64,000 nucleotides of DNA from Prosopocoilus inquinatus (Eukaryota > Arthropoda > Insecta > Coleoptera > Lucanidae): the NCBI GenBank assembly GCA_036172665.1, contig CM069872.1, forward strand, positions 22,423,001 to 22,487,000, read 5' to 3'. Positions 9,182 to 20,169 of the stretch are shown here, one piece after another. Under the pieces are notes generated by a model. That model did no database searches. It had not been told where the DNA came from and saw only the letters and a program-made list of their open reading frames with translations. Position 1 is the stretch's first letter; every line of letters starts with the position of its first letter. The translations under genes were made by a program, and so were the position numbers.

Positions 9182-9916
9182 ATGGTCAACATGGAATCTT
9201 CACCCGTTGCGTGTACATTCACTCTTACGGGAACTGAATCAGTTTTATTTTGTGAATTGAATCCACCACTATACCTCGATGAAGAGGCAACATATGAAAT
9301 GTGCTTGTTAAATTTTGAAACGTTTAATGCAATACCTAACATAGATGAAAGTAATAATTTGATACATTATGAAGAAACAGGAAAAACGACGGTTTGGAAA
9401 ACTATCGCTATACCTACAGGTACATATGAACTAGACGATATCAACCAATATCTGAAAGATTATTTTCAAAATAACAATATCCCTGATTATATAAACATTA
9501 AAGGAAATAATAATACTTTAAAGGCAACCATACACAGTTCGGTAAAGCTCGATTTTAGTAAACCAAATTCATTGGGAAAATTGTTGGGTTTTAAACCGCG
9601 AACGTTGAAAGTAAACGATAATAACATTGGTGATTTTCCGGTGGAAATAAATAAAGTAAATGCTATAAGAATAGAATGTAATCTAACCGGTGGATCTTAT
9701 AACAACGGAGAACCCGGTCATGTTTTGTATCATTTCTTTCCAAATGTACCTCCAGGGTTTAAAATAATAGAATCCCCTCTTCAAGCTATTTATCTTCCAG
9801 TGACCGTGAACGTGATTACGAGAATAGTCATTCGACTATTAGATCAAGAGAATCGATTAGTAAATTTTAGAAACGAAGTAATTACTCTAAGACTTCATTT
9901 GAGAAGATTCACATAA
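9182..9916 (+). CDS. Penton-like minor capsid protein of Maverick/adintovirus type
   Basis: 244 residues from the ATG at 9182 (MVNMESS). The sequence is beta-rich with YEMCLLNFETFNAIPNI near residue 40, TIAIPTGTYELDDINQYLKD near residue 75 and a C-terminal RLVNFRNEVITLRLHLRRF. This arrangement (N-terminal strand region, IPxGxYxLxDIxxYL box, LxLRxR-type end) is recurrent in the putative penton proteins of insect and other animal Mavericks. It would form capsid vertices. The frame is intact, and its stop overlaps the start of the next small ORF (TAATG). Assignment is by remembered family pattern, not by structure prediction. Confidence 0.65.
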   Translation: MVNMESSPVACTFTLTGTESVLFCELNPPLYLDEEATYEMCLLNFETFNAIPNIDESNNLIHYEETGKTTVWKTIAIPTGTYELDDINQYLKDYFQNNNIPDYINIKGNNNTLKATIHSSVKLDFSKPNSLGKLLGFKPRTLKVNDNNIGDFPVEINKVNAIRIECNLTGGSYNNGEPGHVLYHFFPNVPPGFKIIESPLQAIYLPVTVNVITRIVIRLLDQENRLVNFRNEVITLRLHLRRFT

Positions 9917-10089
9917 TGATTATTTACGATAGCAATTATTCGAAATGGAAAGAGTGTAGCAGAATTAGACGCAATGTATTATTTAAACCACGGAAACAGA
10001 TACTGAACTGTTGTCGACAAAAGAAACTGAAATTGACACAGAGAAATCGAATATATTTAGAGAGTTTAGGTTATAAGGTGCTAACATAG
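9916..10089 (+). CDS. Small basic protein (57 aa) overlapping the penton stop codon
   Basis: The ATG at 9916-9918 shares its A with the penton TAA (TAATG), an arrangement that can permit termination-reinitiation. The product is strongly basic with an NCCRQKKLKLTQR core and ends IYLESLGYKVLT. It is too short to classify. Position between two capsid genes, the conserved-looking frame and tight overlap argue that it is a real virion or DNA-condensing protein; a role like adenovirus core peptides is only a guess. Confidence 0.5.
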   Translation: MIIYDSNYSKWKECSRIRRNVLFKPRKQILNCCRQKKLKLTQRNRIYLESLGYKVLT

Positions 10090-10176
10090 GGGGAATTATT
10101 CTGTAGAAGAAACGTAACCGTCAAAGGGTGAACACCATCATAACACGTAAGGCAATCATCATCTAAACAGAACGAC

Positions 10177-11397
10177 ATGGATATTTTGGGAGTAACTGAT
10201 AAAATTAAATTGGACACTTCAATAACCAGTATGGAGTTCCATTCACACTTACCATTCAGTTCATCATTTGGTAATAACGATGAAGTGCGTATCACCGTAC
10301 CTGAGATCGACAATTACACCCTCCCTTGCGAAAGTTATTTGTACGTAGAGGGAAGACTGCGTTTGGTTAGTGATAATACTAAACACAGTGCGACGGCACA
10401 ATTGATAAATAATCCGGTAGCTTATATGTTTAGCGAGATTAGATATCTTCTGAACGGAGTACAGGTGGATTCGGTAAGAAATGTTGGCATAACATCAACA
10501 ATGAAAGGGTATTTTTCTTTTACTCGCAACGATACAGTAAAATTGGAAAATGCAGGATGGATTCAGGAGAATGATAAAATGAGCGATATACTCAACGTTA
10601 AGGGAGATTTCTCAGCAAGTGTACCTTTAAAGACACTATTAGGTTTTGGGGAAGATTATAAAAAGATCGTCTTGAATATGAGGCAAGAATTAGTATTGAT
10701 CAGAGCAAATGATGACGTTGATGCAGTTGTGGAAACAAACAAGACGGAAAAGATTAAATTAATAATTGACAAAATTGTATGGCGTATACCTCATATTTCT
10801 GTTGGACTACGTGAGCAATTGGCTTTAACGAGAGTGACAGACAGAGATGTTGAAATACAAATTCCTTTCAGAAGCTGGGAGTTGCACGAGTATCCGTCGC
10901 TCCCAACTACGACAAGTCATTCTTGGACAGTAAAAACGGCTCCGCAGTTGGAAACGCCAAGGTACATAATCATCGGTTTTCAAACTAAGCGAAAGGGTGT
11001 CGTCGATGCAAACATGAGTCTGTTTGATGACGTTAAGTTAAAATCATTAACGGTATTTCTAAATGGCGAACGCTATCCGTACGACAATATTGAAATTGAT
11101 ATTGAAAATAACAAATACGCCGTTATATACGACATGTATTCCAGATTTCAGGAAAATTATTATCATCGTGAAAGCAGTCAACCTTGGTTCAATCCAAAAG
11201 GATTAGCTAGTTGCCCATTAATAGGAATCGACTGCACTTTTCAGAGAGATGTAATGCATAAAAGTGCAGTAGAAATAAGAATTGAGTTTACAACTAAAGA
11301 AAATATTAAAGCTGATACTATTGCTTACTGTTTAATTCTGCATGACAAAGCGTTCTCTTATTCACCTCTCACCAAAATTGTCCGTCAGTTGATGTAA
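10177..11397 (+). CDS. Major capsid protein candidate (double-jelly-roll/hexon type)
   Basis: 406 residues from the ATG at 10177, no interruptions. It is beta-rich, begins with DILGVTDKIKLDTSITSMEF, and has two similar-sized halves: a first with NYTLPCESYLYVEGRL and YMFSEIRYLLNGVQVDS, a second beginning near IPHISVGLREQLALTRVTDR and containing NMSLFDDVKLKSLTVFLNGE. Position directly after the penton-like gene and length near 400-500 residues fit a double-jelly-roll major capsid protein of Maverick-related viruses. It has no signal peptide or membrane segment. Confidence in capsid function rests on context as much as on motif; fold prediction would settle it. Confidence 0.65.
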   Translation: MDILGVTDKIKLDTSITSMEFHSHLPFSSSFGNNDEVRITVPEIDNYTLPCESYLYVEGRLRLVSDNTKHSATAQLINNPVAYMFSEIRYLLNGVQVDSVRNVGITSTMKGYFSFTRNDTVKLENAGWIQENDKMSDILNVKGDFSASVPLKTLLGFGEDYKKIVLNMRQELVLIRANDDVDAVVETNKTEKIKLIIDKIVWRIPHISVGLREQLALTRVTDRDVEIQIPFRSWELHEYPSLPTTTSHSWTVKTAPQLETPRYIIIGFQTKRKGVVDANMSLFDDVKLKSLTVFLNGERYPYDNIEIDIENNKYAVIYDMYSRFQENYYHRESSQPWFNPKGLASCPLIGIDCTFQRDVMHKSAVEIRIEFTTKENIKADTIAYCLILHDKAFSYSPLTKIVRQLM

Positions 11398-11477
11398 ACC
11401 GTGAATGGCAGTATTAACAGAGAAGCTAAAACTATTTGATTTCATTTGATTTTATAAGAAGCAACATCAACCGAACC

Positions 11478-12008
11478 ATGAAAAAACGATTTATTGTCAT
11501 TGACATTCAAGGATTTAAGGTGGAAAATAATCAATTTATACCAAAAGAGTTGGCTTCTTACGATAGTGAAAGAAAAGTGAGTCATTTTTTATTTCAACCA
11601 CCCACAAGTTTGTCAATGGTCCCCAGAAAATTTCAAAATGTTGCAAACTGGTTAATGACCAATCACCATTGCATTGATTGGAATAGAGGATTCGTCCCCT
11701 TATCTGAGTTTGACGCAATCATCACCTTTTTATGTTGTACAGCCAAAGTCGTTTACGTTAAAGGAGTGGAGAAGTCTCGATTTCTATGTGAAATTCTAGC
11801 GAAAAGCAATGGTGAAAGTGTACCTGTGTTAGATTTGGGTGAAATTTACGAAGATGTACAAAAATTGCAAAAATCCGAACCCAAGTGTCCATTTCACTCA
11901 AGAAAAAATTGCATGTGTGCTTTAACGAACGTGTTTGATTTACATAAATTTATTCAAACAAAGTTATATGAAGGATTTTTTACACTAAACATTTGTGATA
12001 TATTATGA
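11478..12008 (+). CDS. Unassigned protein of viral cluster, exonuclease-like N-terminus
   Basis: 176 residues from the ATG at 11478 (MKKRFIVIDIQGF); the frame is open upstream to 11436 but with no ATG. FIVIDIQGF followed by FIPKELASYD resembles the first motif of DEDD/RNase H-like nucleases (DxxG plus a following strand), and the middle SEFDAIITFLCCTAKVVYVK could be the second strand pair with its Asp. A Cys/His-rich segment, CPFHSRKNCMCAL, near residue 140 might bind zinc. Similar proteins with this N-terminus are widespread in insect genomes next to Maverick capsid genes. Catalytic function is unproven and a complete DEDD set was not traced. Confidence 0.5.
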   Translation: MKKRFIVIDIQGFKVENNQFIPKELASYDSERKVSHFLFQPPTSLSMVPRKFQNVANWLMTNHHCIDWNRGFVPLSEFDAIITFLCCTAKVVYVKGVEKSRFLCEILAKSNGESVPVLDLGEIYEDVQKLQKSEPKCPFHSRKNCMCALTNVFDLHKFIQTKLYEGFFTLNICDIL

Positions 12009-12049
12009 GGAAAATTTGGTTCTTAGTATAAGAAAAGTTCAGCTTCGCA

Positions 12050-12385
12050 ATGGATTTCTTCTCCCGTCTATTTTGCAAGAACATTATAAAGCATGTTGTA
12101 GAGAAGGTTGGCGAAGTTATTGACCAGTATGAAAAAGATTGTTCGTTCAGTAGTATACCAGATAAGGATTTGAAGTACTTTCCAAAATCGTATCTATGTA
12201 CCAGAGTCACAGCCGTAGATCTAGAATACATCTGGCCTAAGTTGCCGATTCATTATCAACGCTGTAAATATCTACAAAGTCAGAGACTCTGTCACCAACA
12301 TTGGAATCAAACCGAATTTTCTTTGGATGAAATAGATGGTCCACCTCCACGGAAGAAGAATTGCTATTTGTGTACTTATTCTTAA
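12050..12385 (+). CDS. Unassigned small Cys/His-containing protein, last gene of the viral cluster
   Basis: 111 residues from the ATG at 12050, same strand and 41 bases after the preceding stop. The N-terminal half has an amphipathic helix (IIKHVVEKVGEVIDQYEKDC). The C-terminal half contains YQRCKYLQSQRLCHQHWNQT, then PPPRKKNCYLCTYS, giving Cys/His pairs that could form a zinc site. I do not recognise the family. An AATAAA follows at 12443. Confidence 0.5.
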   Translation: MDFFSRLFCKNIIKHVVEKVGEVIDQYEKDCSFSSIPDKDLKYFPKSYLCTRVTAVDLEYIWPKLPIHYQRCKYLQSQRLCHQHWNQTEFSLDEIDGPPPRKKNCYLCTYS

Positions 12386-12442
12386 ATATTATTATTAAAA
12401 TATTAATTATTAAATATTGTTATTAATAATATATTATTATAC

Positions 12443-12448
12443 AATAAA
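12443..12448 (+). terminator. Polyadenylation signal candidate for the viral cluster
   Basis: AATAAA lies 58 bases after the last stop codon of the cluster, in AT-rich DNA. Position is its main support. Confidence 0.4.
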
Positions 12449-13547
12449 CTATAATCAGAAAGGAGTTGTTATTTTATTCGTTATTAATTTTAATAAATCA
12501 ATTTAAAGATTTAAGAAAGAATTTAGAAATACATTGCGTTATTAAATTATTTAGATTAACTCTTGATGAGCAATTTAGCTTGACAGATTTCTCATTTTTG
12601 CTATCTAATCGTTATAATAAGTAACAATCACTGTACTATGTAATGTCAATAAATTCCATTTGATATTTAACAACTTGCAATTGTTTTTATCGCTTATTAC
12701 TAGAACCGTAACAATGCATGCTCGAAAATACGTTCTTTAATTTCAATACATTTTTCTGAATATCTTTATTAACCGATTTTGAAAATGTTTCATTTTCATT
12801 AAGTTCAAAGTTGGATTTGCTGCCTCTTAAAATGTAGATTTAAAAATAAAAATCAACCTGAGTATTTTTATGAAACCGTTTTCTTAACCATTTTATAGAA
12901 TTTATCTATTACGTTCGGGAAACTGTGTATAACTAGAGACTGCTTTAGTTAATATCATTGATACATTAATGATGGGTTTTATTGGATTCTACATAACTCA
13001 AATTTTACTACCTTAGGATTTTACTGTATTAGGGTATGTAATTACGCCTGTTTCTTTTACCAGAATTTGAAGTTCTAAACCGTCTAAATCGTGTGCAGTG
13101 ATGAAAATTATATCTAAATTCGTGCATTGCGCTTGCTCAGTATGGATTAGAACGGTTCAGAAGTTGAAATTCTGTCGAAAGGAACATACCTAATATTCTT
13201 TATCGTATTTAGTTTTATGCAGGATTCCTAGTACTTACCTAGATATTATAAATTTCAGTCTCCTTTCAAGAATTAAATTAACACATTTACTTTTTAACAC
13301 ATTAGAAATTGCCCATGCTTGTAGGTGATGAAATTTTCTGTATGCTGTTCTGTCACAGAAATATTCTATTTGTCCTAATCTTCCCACATTACAATATCTT
13401 GTGCTGGGCTGGATTATATTCGGCTCTCTTCCTATATCTAAGCCAAAAACAAAACTCAATTGTTTTCTTCGTACAATTTCATGCATACAAAACTGCGTGT
13501 AAGATTTTGGGACATCAAAGAACCGTTTCACAGCTCAAAAGTCCCAC
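12449..13547. other. No gene seen
   Basis: AT-rich DNA of the viral element's right half. Short frames here show no motif. Confidence 0.4.
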
Positions 13548-13688
13548 CGTACTTTGTAGAAACAACTACTCGTACTCCGGAGCGTCCTGAGCATCCTATC
13601 CTACATTATAGAGACAACTACCTTACTCGTACAACGGAGCGTCCTACCGTACTTTGTAGAAACAACTACTCGTACTCCGGAGCGTAGA
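13548..13688 (+). repeat. Three tandem copies of a ~47-bp repeat
   Basis: The unit CCTACCGTACTTTGTAGAAA...ACTCGTACTCCGGAGCGT occurs three times; the first and third are nearly identical, the middle copy is diverged (CCTACATTATAGAGACAACT). It produces an apparent open frame by its periodicity and codes nothing recognisable. Confidence 0.75.
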
Positions 13689-14339
13689 TTTGTTGTGAAT
13701 TTACCGTTCAGAACTGATTCTTCGTCTGCTTTTTTGGTAGAGTAGGGACATGTAAAACGAAATTCTTAGTTTTTATGCGTTACATACCTACTGATAGACT
13801 GCAGCATAATACGGTATAAAGCAGTAAACTTATAAAATTATGCAGCTCTCTTTGTTTACCTAAAATGCGTTAATATTGTTTTTTTAGTTTCTAGTGCGGA
13901 TACAGTATTTCCTAATTAATACACTTTTACACAGTACATTAATAAAATATTATACATTTATATTGTTTTGAACTTATTAATATAATAAACGTATTTAGTT
14001 TTTTCAGTTAAAAAACATAAACTGTGCAGTTACAAAAACGTTCATGAAAAATAATCAATAATAAGTATTTAAACTGTTATTGAAAAACGTAAAATATTTG
14101 AGTACAATACAGTATTTTATACGTCAGTTTATTATACAGTGTTATCCTTCGTATTATACTCTTAGATAAAACGTCTCCAACAACCCTGGTTCTAGGTGAG
14201 TCCAAAAAGTTAGATCTGAAACGATTCTATTCCCTGAAAATAAAACTTCACGCTATCCAAAATTGCGATCGATACACCTTGATTCTATGCATGAGTACAA
14301 GGGTACATGTCCAAGTTCAAATTAACTGAATCTTTTAAC

Positions 14340-17300
14340 ATTTCTTATTCCCCAAATAGTGGAATCTGACATTTAAAATGATCTCATTTCCATCTTTCTT
14401 TGATTTCGTAAGCATCAGGTTATTATCACTGGAAATATATAAAGATGTATCCTATGTTACTGATAGATCCTGAACAAAAGTGTTTTTGGAAAGTTTCTCT
14501 AGGCAATGAATTATGTAAATATAAATTAGATACAATTACCTATGGAACGGCTTCAGCTAGTTTCCTTTCTGTTTGTGGTTTACAAGAAATCAAAATTGAT
14601 TATTAAACAGTCTTTCCAGACGTTAGTCAAGCCAATGACTTCTGTATTGATGATTTCCTTTCTGGAGGCGAATCCATTGAGGAAGTGGATAAAAGATACT
14701 ATGCTTGTATCCTCACTTCTACAATCGGTTTGTTTTAATCTGCGGAAATAGTCTTCTGACAAACCTAAGGTACTAAAGGGTCTAATTCCTGACCATTCTT
14801 TTAATCATGAGTATTTTCCAGATCATGAAAGTACCAGAACTCTTGGAGTTTATTAGCCCCCTCTATCTGACAAACTGAAATACCGTGTCTTCAGAAAGTA
14901 ATTATATCAAACTTCAATTACGCGGTTTCTCAGATTCTTCAATGAATGCCTGTTTCTACGTTCGTAGCATAGATTTAGTAGGAGACATCTAAAATTCATT
15001 GCTAATAGCAAAATCCAAGGTATCACAACTCAAAACATCTGGGCTGTGTTCGTCAAGTTTCCTCGAGTAACACCACTGCTTCCTTGTACGTTCATATACT
15101 TGAGACAGATGGGATAAACGACGAAGAATTAAGCTTGAGTTTCTTTTGCTCCCTCAGTCAGCAGAGTGGGAACATGGAGAAGATTGATGAAAATTGTTAA
15201 AATTCTGCTAGCCTATTTGTACAGTATAACTGTAAAAAAGTGAACTCGTTTGTAAAGGTGAAAAAATGTTAGTAATGGAACACAACTGCATGTATGCATG
15301 AAGTTATGAGAGACGCAAATGTACGTACTATAAAATGTAGAAGATAGGTTTCAAAACCTAAACATACTACCGCCAGGTTTAATATTATTTCTTGCAGTAT
15401 TTTTTTCTATGGCAATATTCTCCATTATTTTAAACAAGTTCAACTATTTGAATTAATCCCATCGCGTTAATCAAATACAAGAGTTCGCAATCCTACAGGC
15501 AGTGGACACGGGCAGCAACCATGCTCGCTGAGCGCTAGGTTTGTGTAACACATGAACAGAGAACAAACAATATACCATGAGTTTTCATTTGTATACATAG
15601 CAACTGTGTAAATTTTTCTAATAAAGAAAATGTTAACGCATTGCGTACTTGCAGTTAATGTCTACAGATTGCATTAAAACAATGCATTGACATATTTATA
15701 AAAGTATACACAGTTGCTATGTTTAGAAATAAAAAATACTCGTGGTATAGCACACATCGATTACCCACCCAAATTCGTATGCATCATCTGCTATTGACCA
15801 TATACAGTATTTAATTTCTACCTTCTTAGTAAATGACATTTTACAGGTCAATTTTGTTGTTTATGTTAAGCAAGTAAAAGGCAAATTATTGGAACAGACC
15901 TGTAAAATTTTACGGGGTTGTGTAAAAGACCAGTAAAATTTTACAGGCTTGCAGAAAAGCGAGCGAGTCAAATAATGCACTTAAAATATTAATTCATTTG
16001 TCTGAAAATAAATCATTTTTTGATATTATCCGTAAAATTAAAATAATTTAGCCAATTGGTAAAATAAATTAGCCAATTGGTGCAAATCTTAAACCTCAAT
16101 CCCATTTCTTGACCTTGAAGGGATCCTTAGAGTTGTAGGAAAGTTAATAATTTTAATTTCTCCACGACCGTTAGTGAATGTCATAATTCCAAAATCGTTT
16201 TTAATGGAATGTAAAGATTGTAACTTTTGAGATAGAATATTTATTCTAAAACGCTCCCGTCTTATGTATTTTGCTTGTATTTTCATTCTATAACCTAGTC
16301 CTGGTCCTAGTTGTTTTGAGTTAAATTACTGTAAATATTTAATATAATTATTTCAATAAATAACTAGTTTTGTTCAGATTTAACTGGTTTTGAGTCAAAC
16401 TTTCTGGTCGTGTAGAAAATACAGTCTGTTATTCAGTTTAGAATGAAAATTCGATCTACTCGCTGTGCTCGCGTTTGGAATCTTCCACTGTTATCGAATT
16501 TTCATTCTAACCTTGCTACAGAATGTACTATTCGCTTATTAAAAAAGTGTCCAATAATCATCTCATATCACAACATATTCATACTAAATTAATATTTCAA
16601 TACGGATATATAACTTTAATGCACGCTAGTCCTCAACTCTTGTTCAGTGGAGAAAAATATTGGTCCATTTTGGAGAAAAATCTAGCCAAAGAAATCTACC
16701 ATAAATGCATAAAATGTTTTCGTTCTAAACCAAAATTAATTAATAACTTCATCGTCTCTCTTCCATCTTCTTGGATCACGCCCTAACGCCCATTTTTTGT
16801 CACGGGAGTAGATTATGCTGGATCCTTATAGGTTCCAATAAAAAGGGTCGTACCTGAAAACTAGTAAATGTTATACCATAAGTAAGTCTTTGGAGATTTT
16901 GTAACAAAGAGTGTTCATCTAGAAATAGTATTTTCCAATAACGTGACGAATTTCATTGATGAAAATTCTGAACTTACTGAGCTAGAAAACTTTCTCCTAT
17001 CAATGAACTCCGATATTTCAAATAATACATACACAGATTGAAGCGATCCTAAATTCTCGACTCTTTTTCTCGTATCCTGTGATCTATCGAAAACAGAAGC
17101 ATTCACCCCATCGCATTTATTTTCGGGTATATCAACTACAACACTACTAGAGTTCTGGAAGAGCTGGCAGAGGGATTAGATATCTCAACTTCAGAATGGA
17201 AAGAAATGGAGAATTTCAAGCGTCAAGATTAAATATGGTGACTTAATACTTAATGCCTGTCACTGATGAAACAAGTCTTCCTCTCAAGTTAAGATAAATT

Positions 17301-17402
17301 ACTTCCATACACCCTGAAAAATGAACATTCAAATCGGTGAACAGCTATTTAGGACGAATGGGTCTTTAGGACGTGTTATTTCTAAAATATGTCTTTTTCC
17401 TT
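14340..17402 (+). pseudogene. BEL/Pao retrotransposon pol remnant
   Basis: Ordered pieces of a BEL/Pao polyprotein can be read across frames: an RT block with LDTITYGTASASF and DFCIDDFLSGGESIEEVDK (14520-14700), RTLGVY*PPLSDKLKYRVF (14830-14900), the integrase zinc region FHKC-like KEIYHKCIKCFRSKPK with LPSSWITP (16690-16786), VDYAGS just after it, VHLEIVFSNNV (16910), and the C-terminal VTDETSLPL...HPEK...GRVISKICLFPS (17255-17402). Stops and frameshifts are frequent, large parts are missing, and no LTRs were found. It lies inside the viral element, so it was carried or inserted there. Confidence 0.8.
15592..15724. repeat. Short inverted-repeat (hairpin) element
   Basis: ACATAGCAACTGTGTA near the left end is mirrored by TACACAGTTGCTATGT near the right end, with about 100 bp of AT-rich loop between. 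It lies inside the BEL/Pao remnant and may be a small MITE. Confidence 0.5.
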
Positions 17403-17526
17403 CTAAAATATTCACACAAGAAGCTACTAATAAAAAGTGTACTTTAATGTTACGTTTATTGAAGCTTTTCAACGTGAAACCATGTTAGAATCTTTAAATC
17501 AGATTCATACCACTGTATGTAACAGG

Positions 17527-17949
17527 CATGGATAGGTGATGCAAGAGGAAAAACTTTATTTCTGATTTCTCAAAAAAATTTATTCTTTATAATAATTTAT
17601 AATTAAATTGTATTTGAAAATCTTAATTCTCGTCTTACTATTCCTGCATGTAGTAATTTAACGCTTACATTCACACATTTACACATTTTTGAACGTTGAA
17701 AGTTTCTACTTCATGTTAAACTTTCGAATCTTTTCAGCATATCGCAAGGAAATATCCCCCACACCATAACACTGAGCTAGGTACACGTTTTGAGGAAGCG
17801 TTAACTTATTTTTATTACTGATAATGTAAAACGAGAATAAGTTAAGCATGAAATGGAAATTACAAACATGTCAAAATTATTATAAAGAATAAAATTTTCT
17901 GAGATCTCAGCTATAAGAAAAGCTTTTCCTCTTGTATCACCTATCCATG
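17527..17949. mobile_element. Fold-back MITE, 423 bp
   Basis: CATGGATAGGTGATGCAAGA at the left is matched by TCTTGTATCACCTATCCATG at the right; the arms continue with AGGAAAA and TTTATTCTTTATAATA for roughly 75 bp each. No clear target duplication or coding. Confidence 0.7.
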
Positions 17950-18284
17950 AGCACACTGTATATTTCACAATAATTTTTGGGCTAAAAAATAAGTGTACTA
18001 TAAAAACAGTTATTGTAACAAATTAGACAGAAAATTTTTTTCTGAATCCATCATATTTATTATATAGCCCACTTAAAATTCTAAACACTTGATTTATTAT
18101 CGTAATTGTTTAGTTTTGTTAAACCTAAAAATAAAAAAAGTTTTCATTCAAAAATTGTTATAAATAAAACGATCGTTTCTAGTTTTTAGTTTCAAAAAAA
18201 TTAAACTTTGACAAAAATGTCTAATACGTTAGTCTAAGCATTTATTTCATAATAAAATTATGATACTACAGATTTGGCGTTTAT

Positions 18285-18420
18285 AGTGATAGACGATAAA
18301 TGCGAAGTTGTAAAAGACAGTGGCTCTCCTATTAGTCAGTTATTTGTGTTGTTTTTTTTTTTATTTTATTATAAGATAGCAACTAGTTAGTAACGATTTG
18401 GGTCAAAAAATGGCATTTAA
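18285..18420 (+). repeat. Dispersed repeat, copy 2 (copy 1 at 2866-2980)
   Basis: Same order of GCGAAGTTGTAAAA, TCAGTTATTTGTGTT, poly-T/A and ACTAGTTA blocks as the copy outside the viral element. Shared sequence with a host locus suggests host-derived or repeat cargo in the element's right half. Confidence 0.55.
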
Positions 18421-19299
18421 AAAATACTTTACCAAAAAAAGTTGGTAAAAATGAAAACAACCAATGACTTATTTTCCGTATTTTTCGACCTATTTCGTTT
18501 TTTATTCGAGACGCGATCTAAAATCAAACTATTACGTATTATATACTATAACGGTTATTTTAAAAGGTAGCATGCTGAAATTTGGAAGAAGTATTTATAA
18601 ACGTCTGTATCTTCAAAACATTTACTAATTTTAAATATTGAATGACCATTGGCAAAGACTGCGTTTTATCCAAGAACTGTTCAATTACATAACTATTTTT
18701 TAATGGAGCAACCAAAGCTTAAAGTTAATCCAAATTATAGAGACGTTTTATTCTAACTAAGCATAATCGACCTTGATATTAAATTGAGATAATCATGAAA
18801 GAATATTACATGATAGAGAATGATAGAGAAAATTTATCTTACGTTCATAATACCACGCCTTAATTAATTTGAGCAGTATTTACAGAAAATAAACAAAACT
18901 CTATCTTGATTTGATTTGATCTTGAAATTACTGAGGTGAAATTGCTCCGTTGCGCTGTAAAACAGAGCTTCGAAAGATATGTAAAGGCTCCTCCGTACTA
19001 TTTTTGGGAAAAATCTGAAATTTTTTAACTTTAATTAATATAAAACATATATAATTACATATATAGAACTACCTTTTCTGTACCTCATTAAGTTTTGAGA
19101 CTTATTAAATGAGTTAAGTTATTTAAAACCTTATATAACAAATATTCAGCCCAGCGAGCATCTTTAACATGTAAACACACTCTACACTATTGTATTCTAA
19201 TCTCTATTAAATGTTAATTCAAGAAACACAGGCAGCAAGCAACACATTTATCCTCTTTCCCATGCAAATACTCTACATTACTTTTCTCTCGATGGCATT

Positions 19300-20160
19300 T
19301 CATAGCTTTTACCCAGGTTATTCATTCAGGCACTAAGACTTTATTCATAGCTTTCACTCAGATTACTTATCTGGCTCTATGACATTACTAGATAAATGAA
19401 TGCTACTAAATACATTCTCCGACTTTAACCGATAAAATTCAAGATCAAGGTCGGCTTAAAATGATCTTGCGGTGACCTTGAAATAACCGCAACGTGACCT
19501 TGGAATGACCTTGACTATTCATCTGGCACTATGACATCACCAGATAAATTAATGCTAATAATAATGCTCCGACCTTAACCAATAAAATTCAAGATCAAAG
19601 TCGGCTTGAAATGATCTTGCGCTGACCTTAATGTGACCTTGTGGTGACCTTGAAATAACCTCGAGGTGACCCTGAAATGACCTTGAAGAGACCTAGAAGA
19701 GACCTTGATATGACCTTAAATACTCGTCTGGCACTATGACATTACCAGATAAATTAATGCTAATAATAATGCTCCGACCTTGACCAATAATGTGACCTTG
19801 GAACGACCTTCAGGTGACCTTGAGATGATCTTGAAATGATTTTGAGGTCTACTTTCGGCGGTCATCGATAGCTTTTACCCAGGCACTCGATTTTTCATCT
19901 GTCGCTTTCGTTAAGGCAACTTATATTAGCTTCATCTAACACTATGACATCACTCATAGCTTTTACCCAGGTTACACATCTGGTACTATGAAATCACCGG
20001 ATATATTAATGCCACTAAATATTAATTCAAGAAATACAGACAACAAGCAACGCAGCAGCTATCATCTTTCACATGCAAATATACTCTACTCTTCTAATGC
20101 TATTAAATGTTAATTCAAGAAATACTGACAACAAGCAAGTAGCTATCCTCTTTCACATAG
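19300..20160. repeat. Internal array resembling the element's own terminal repeats
   Basis: Three diverged copies of a 200-300 bp unit: a TATGACAT(T/C)AC(C/T)AGATAAAT segment, then CTCCGACCTTGACCAATAA with AAATTCAAGATCAAGGTCGG, then TGACCTTGA-type repeats; a looser fourth copy follows. The core equals the centre of the terminal hairpin. Flanking units with AATTCAAGAAATAC(A/T)GACAACAAGCAA also repeat (about 19210, 20025, 20115). Confidence 0.7.
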
Positions 20161-20169
20161 TTCATAACT

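Noticed and set aside
7057..12385. Endogenous parvovirus/densovirus
   Set aside because: PLA2 is parvovirus-type, but there is no NS1/Rep helicase, and the penton-like, adenain-like and PC4-like genes with 6-bp duplication point to Maverick/adintovirus relatives.
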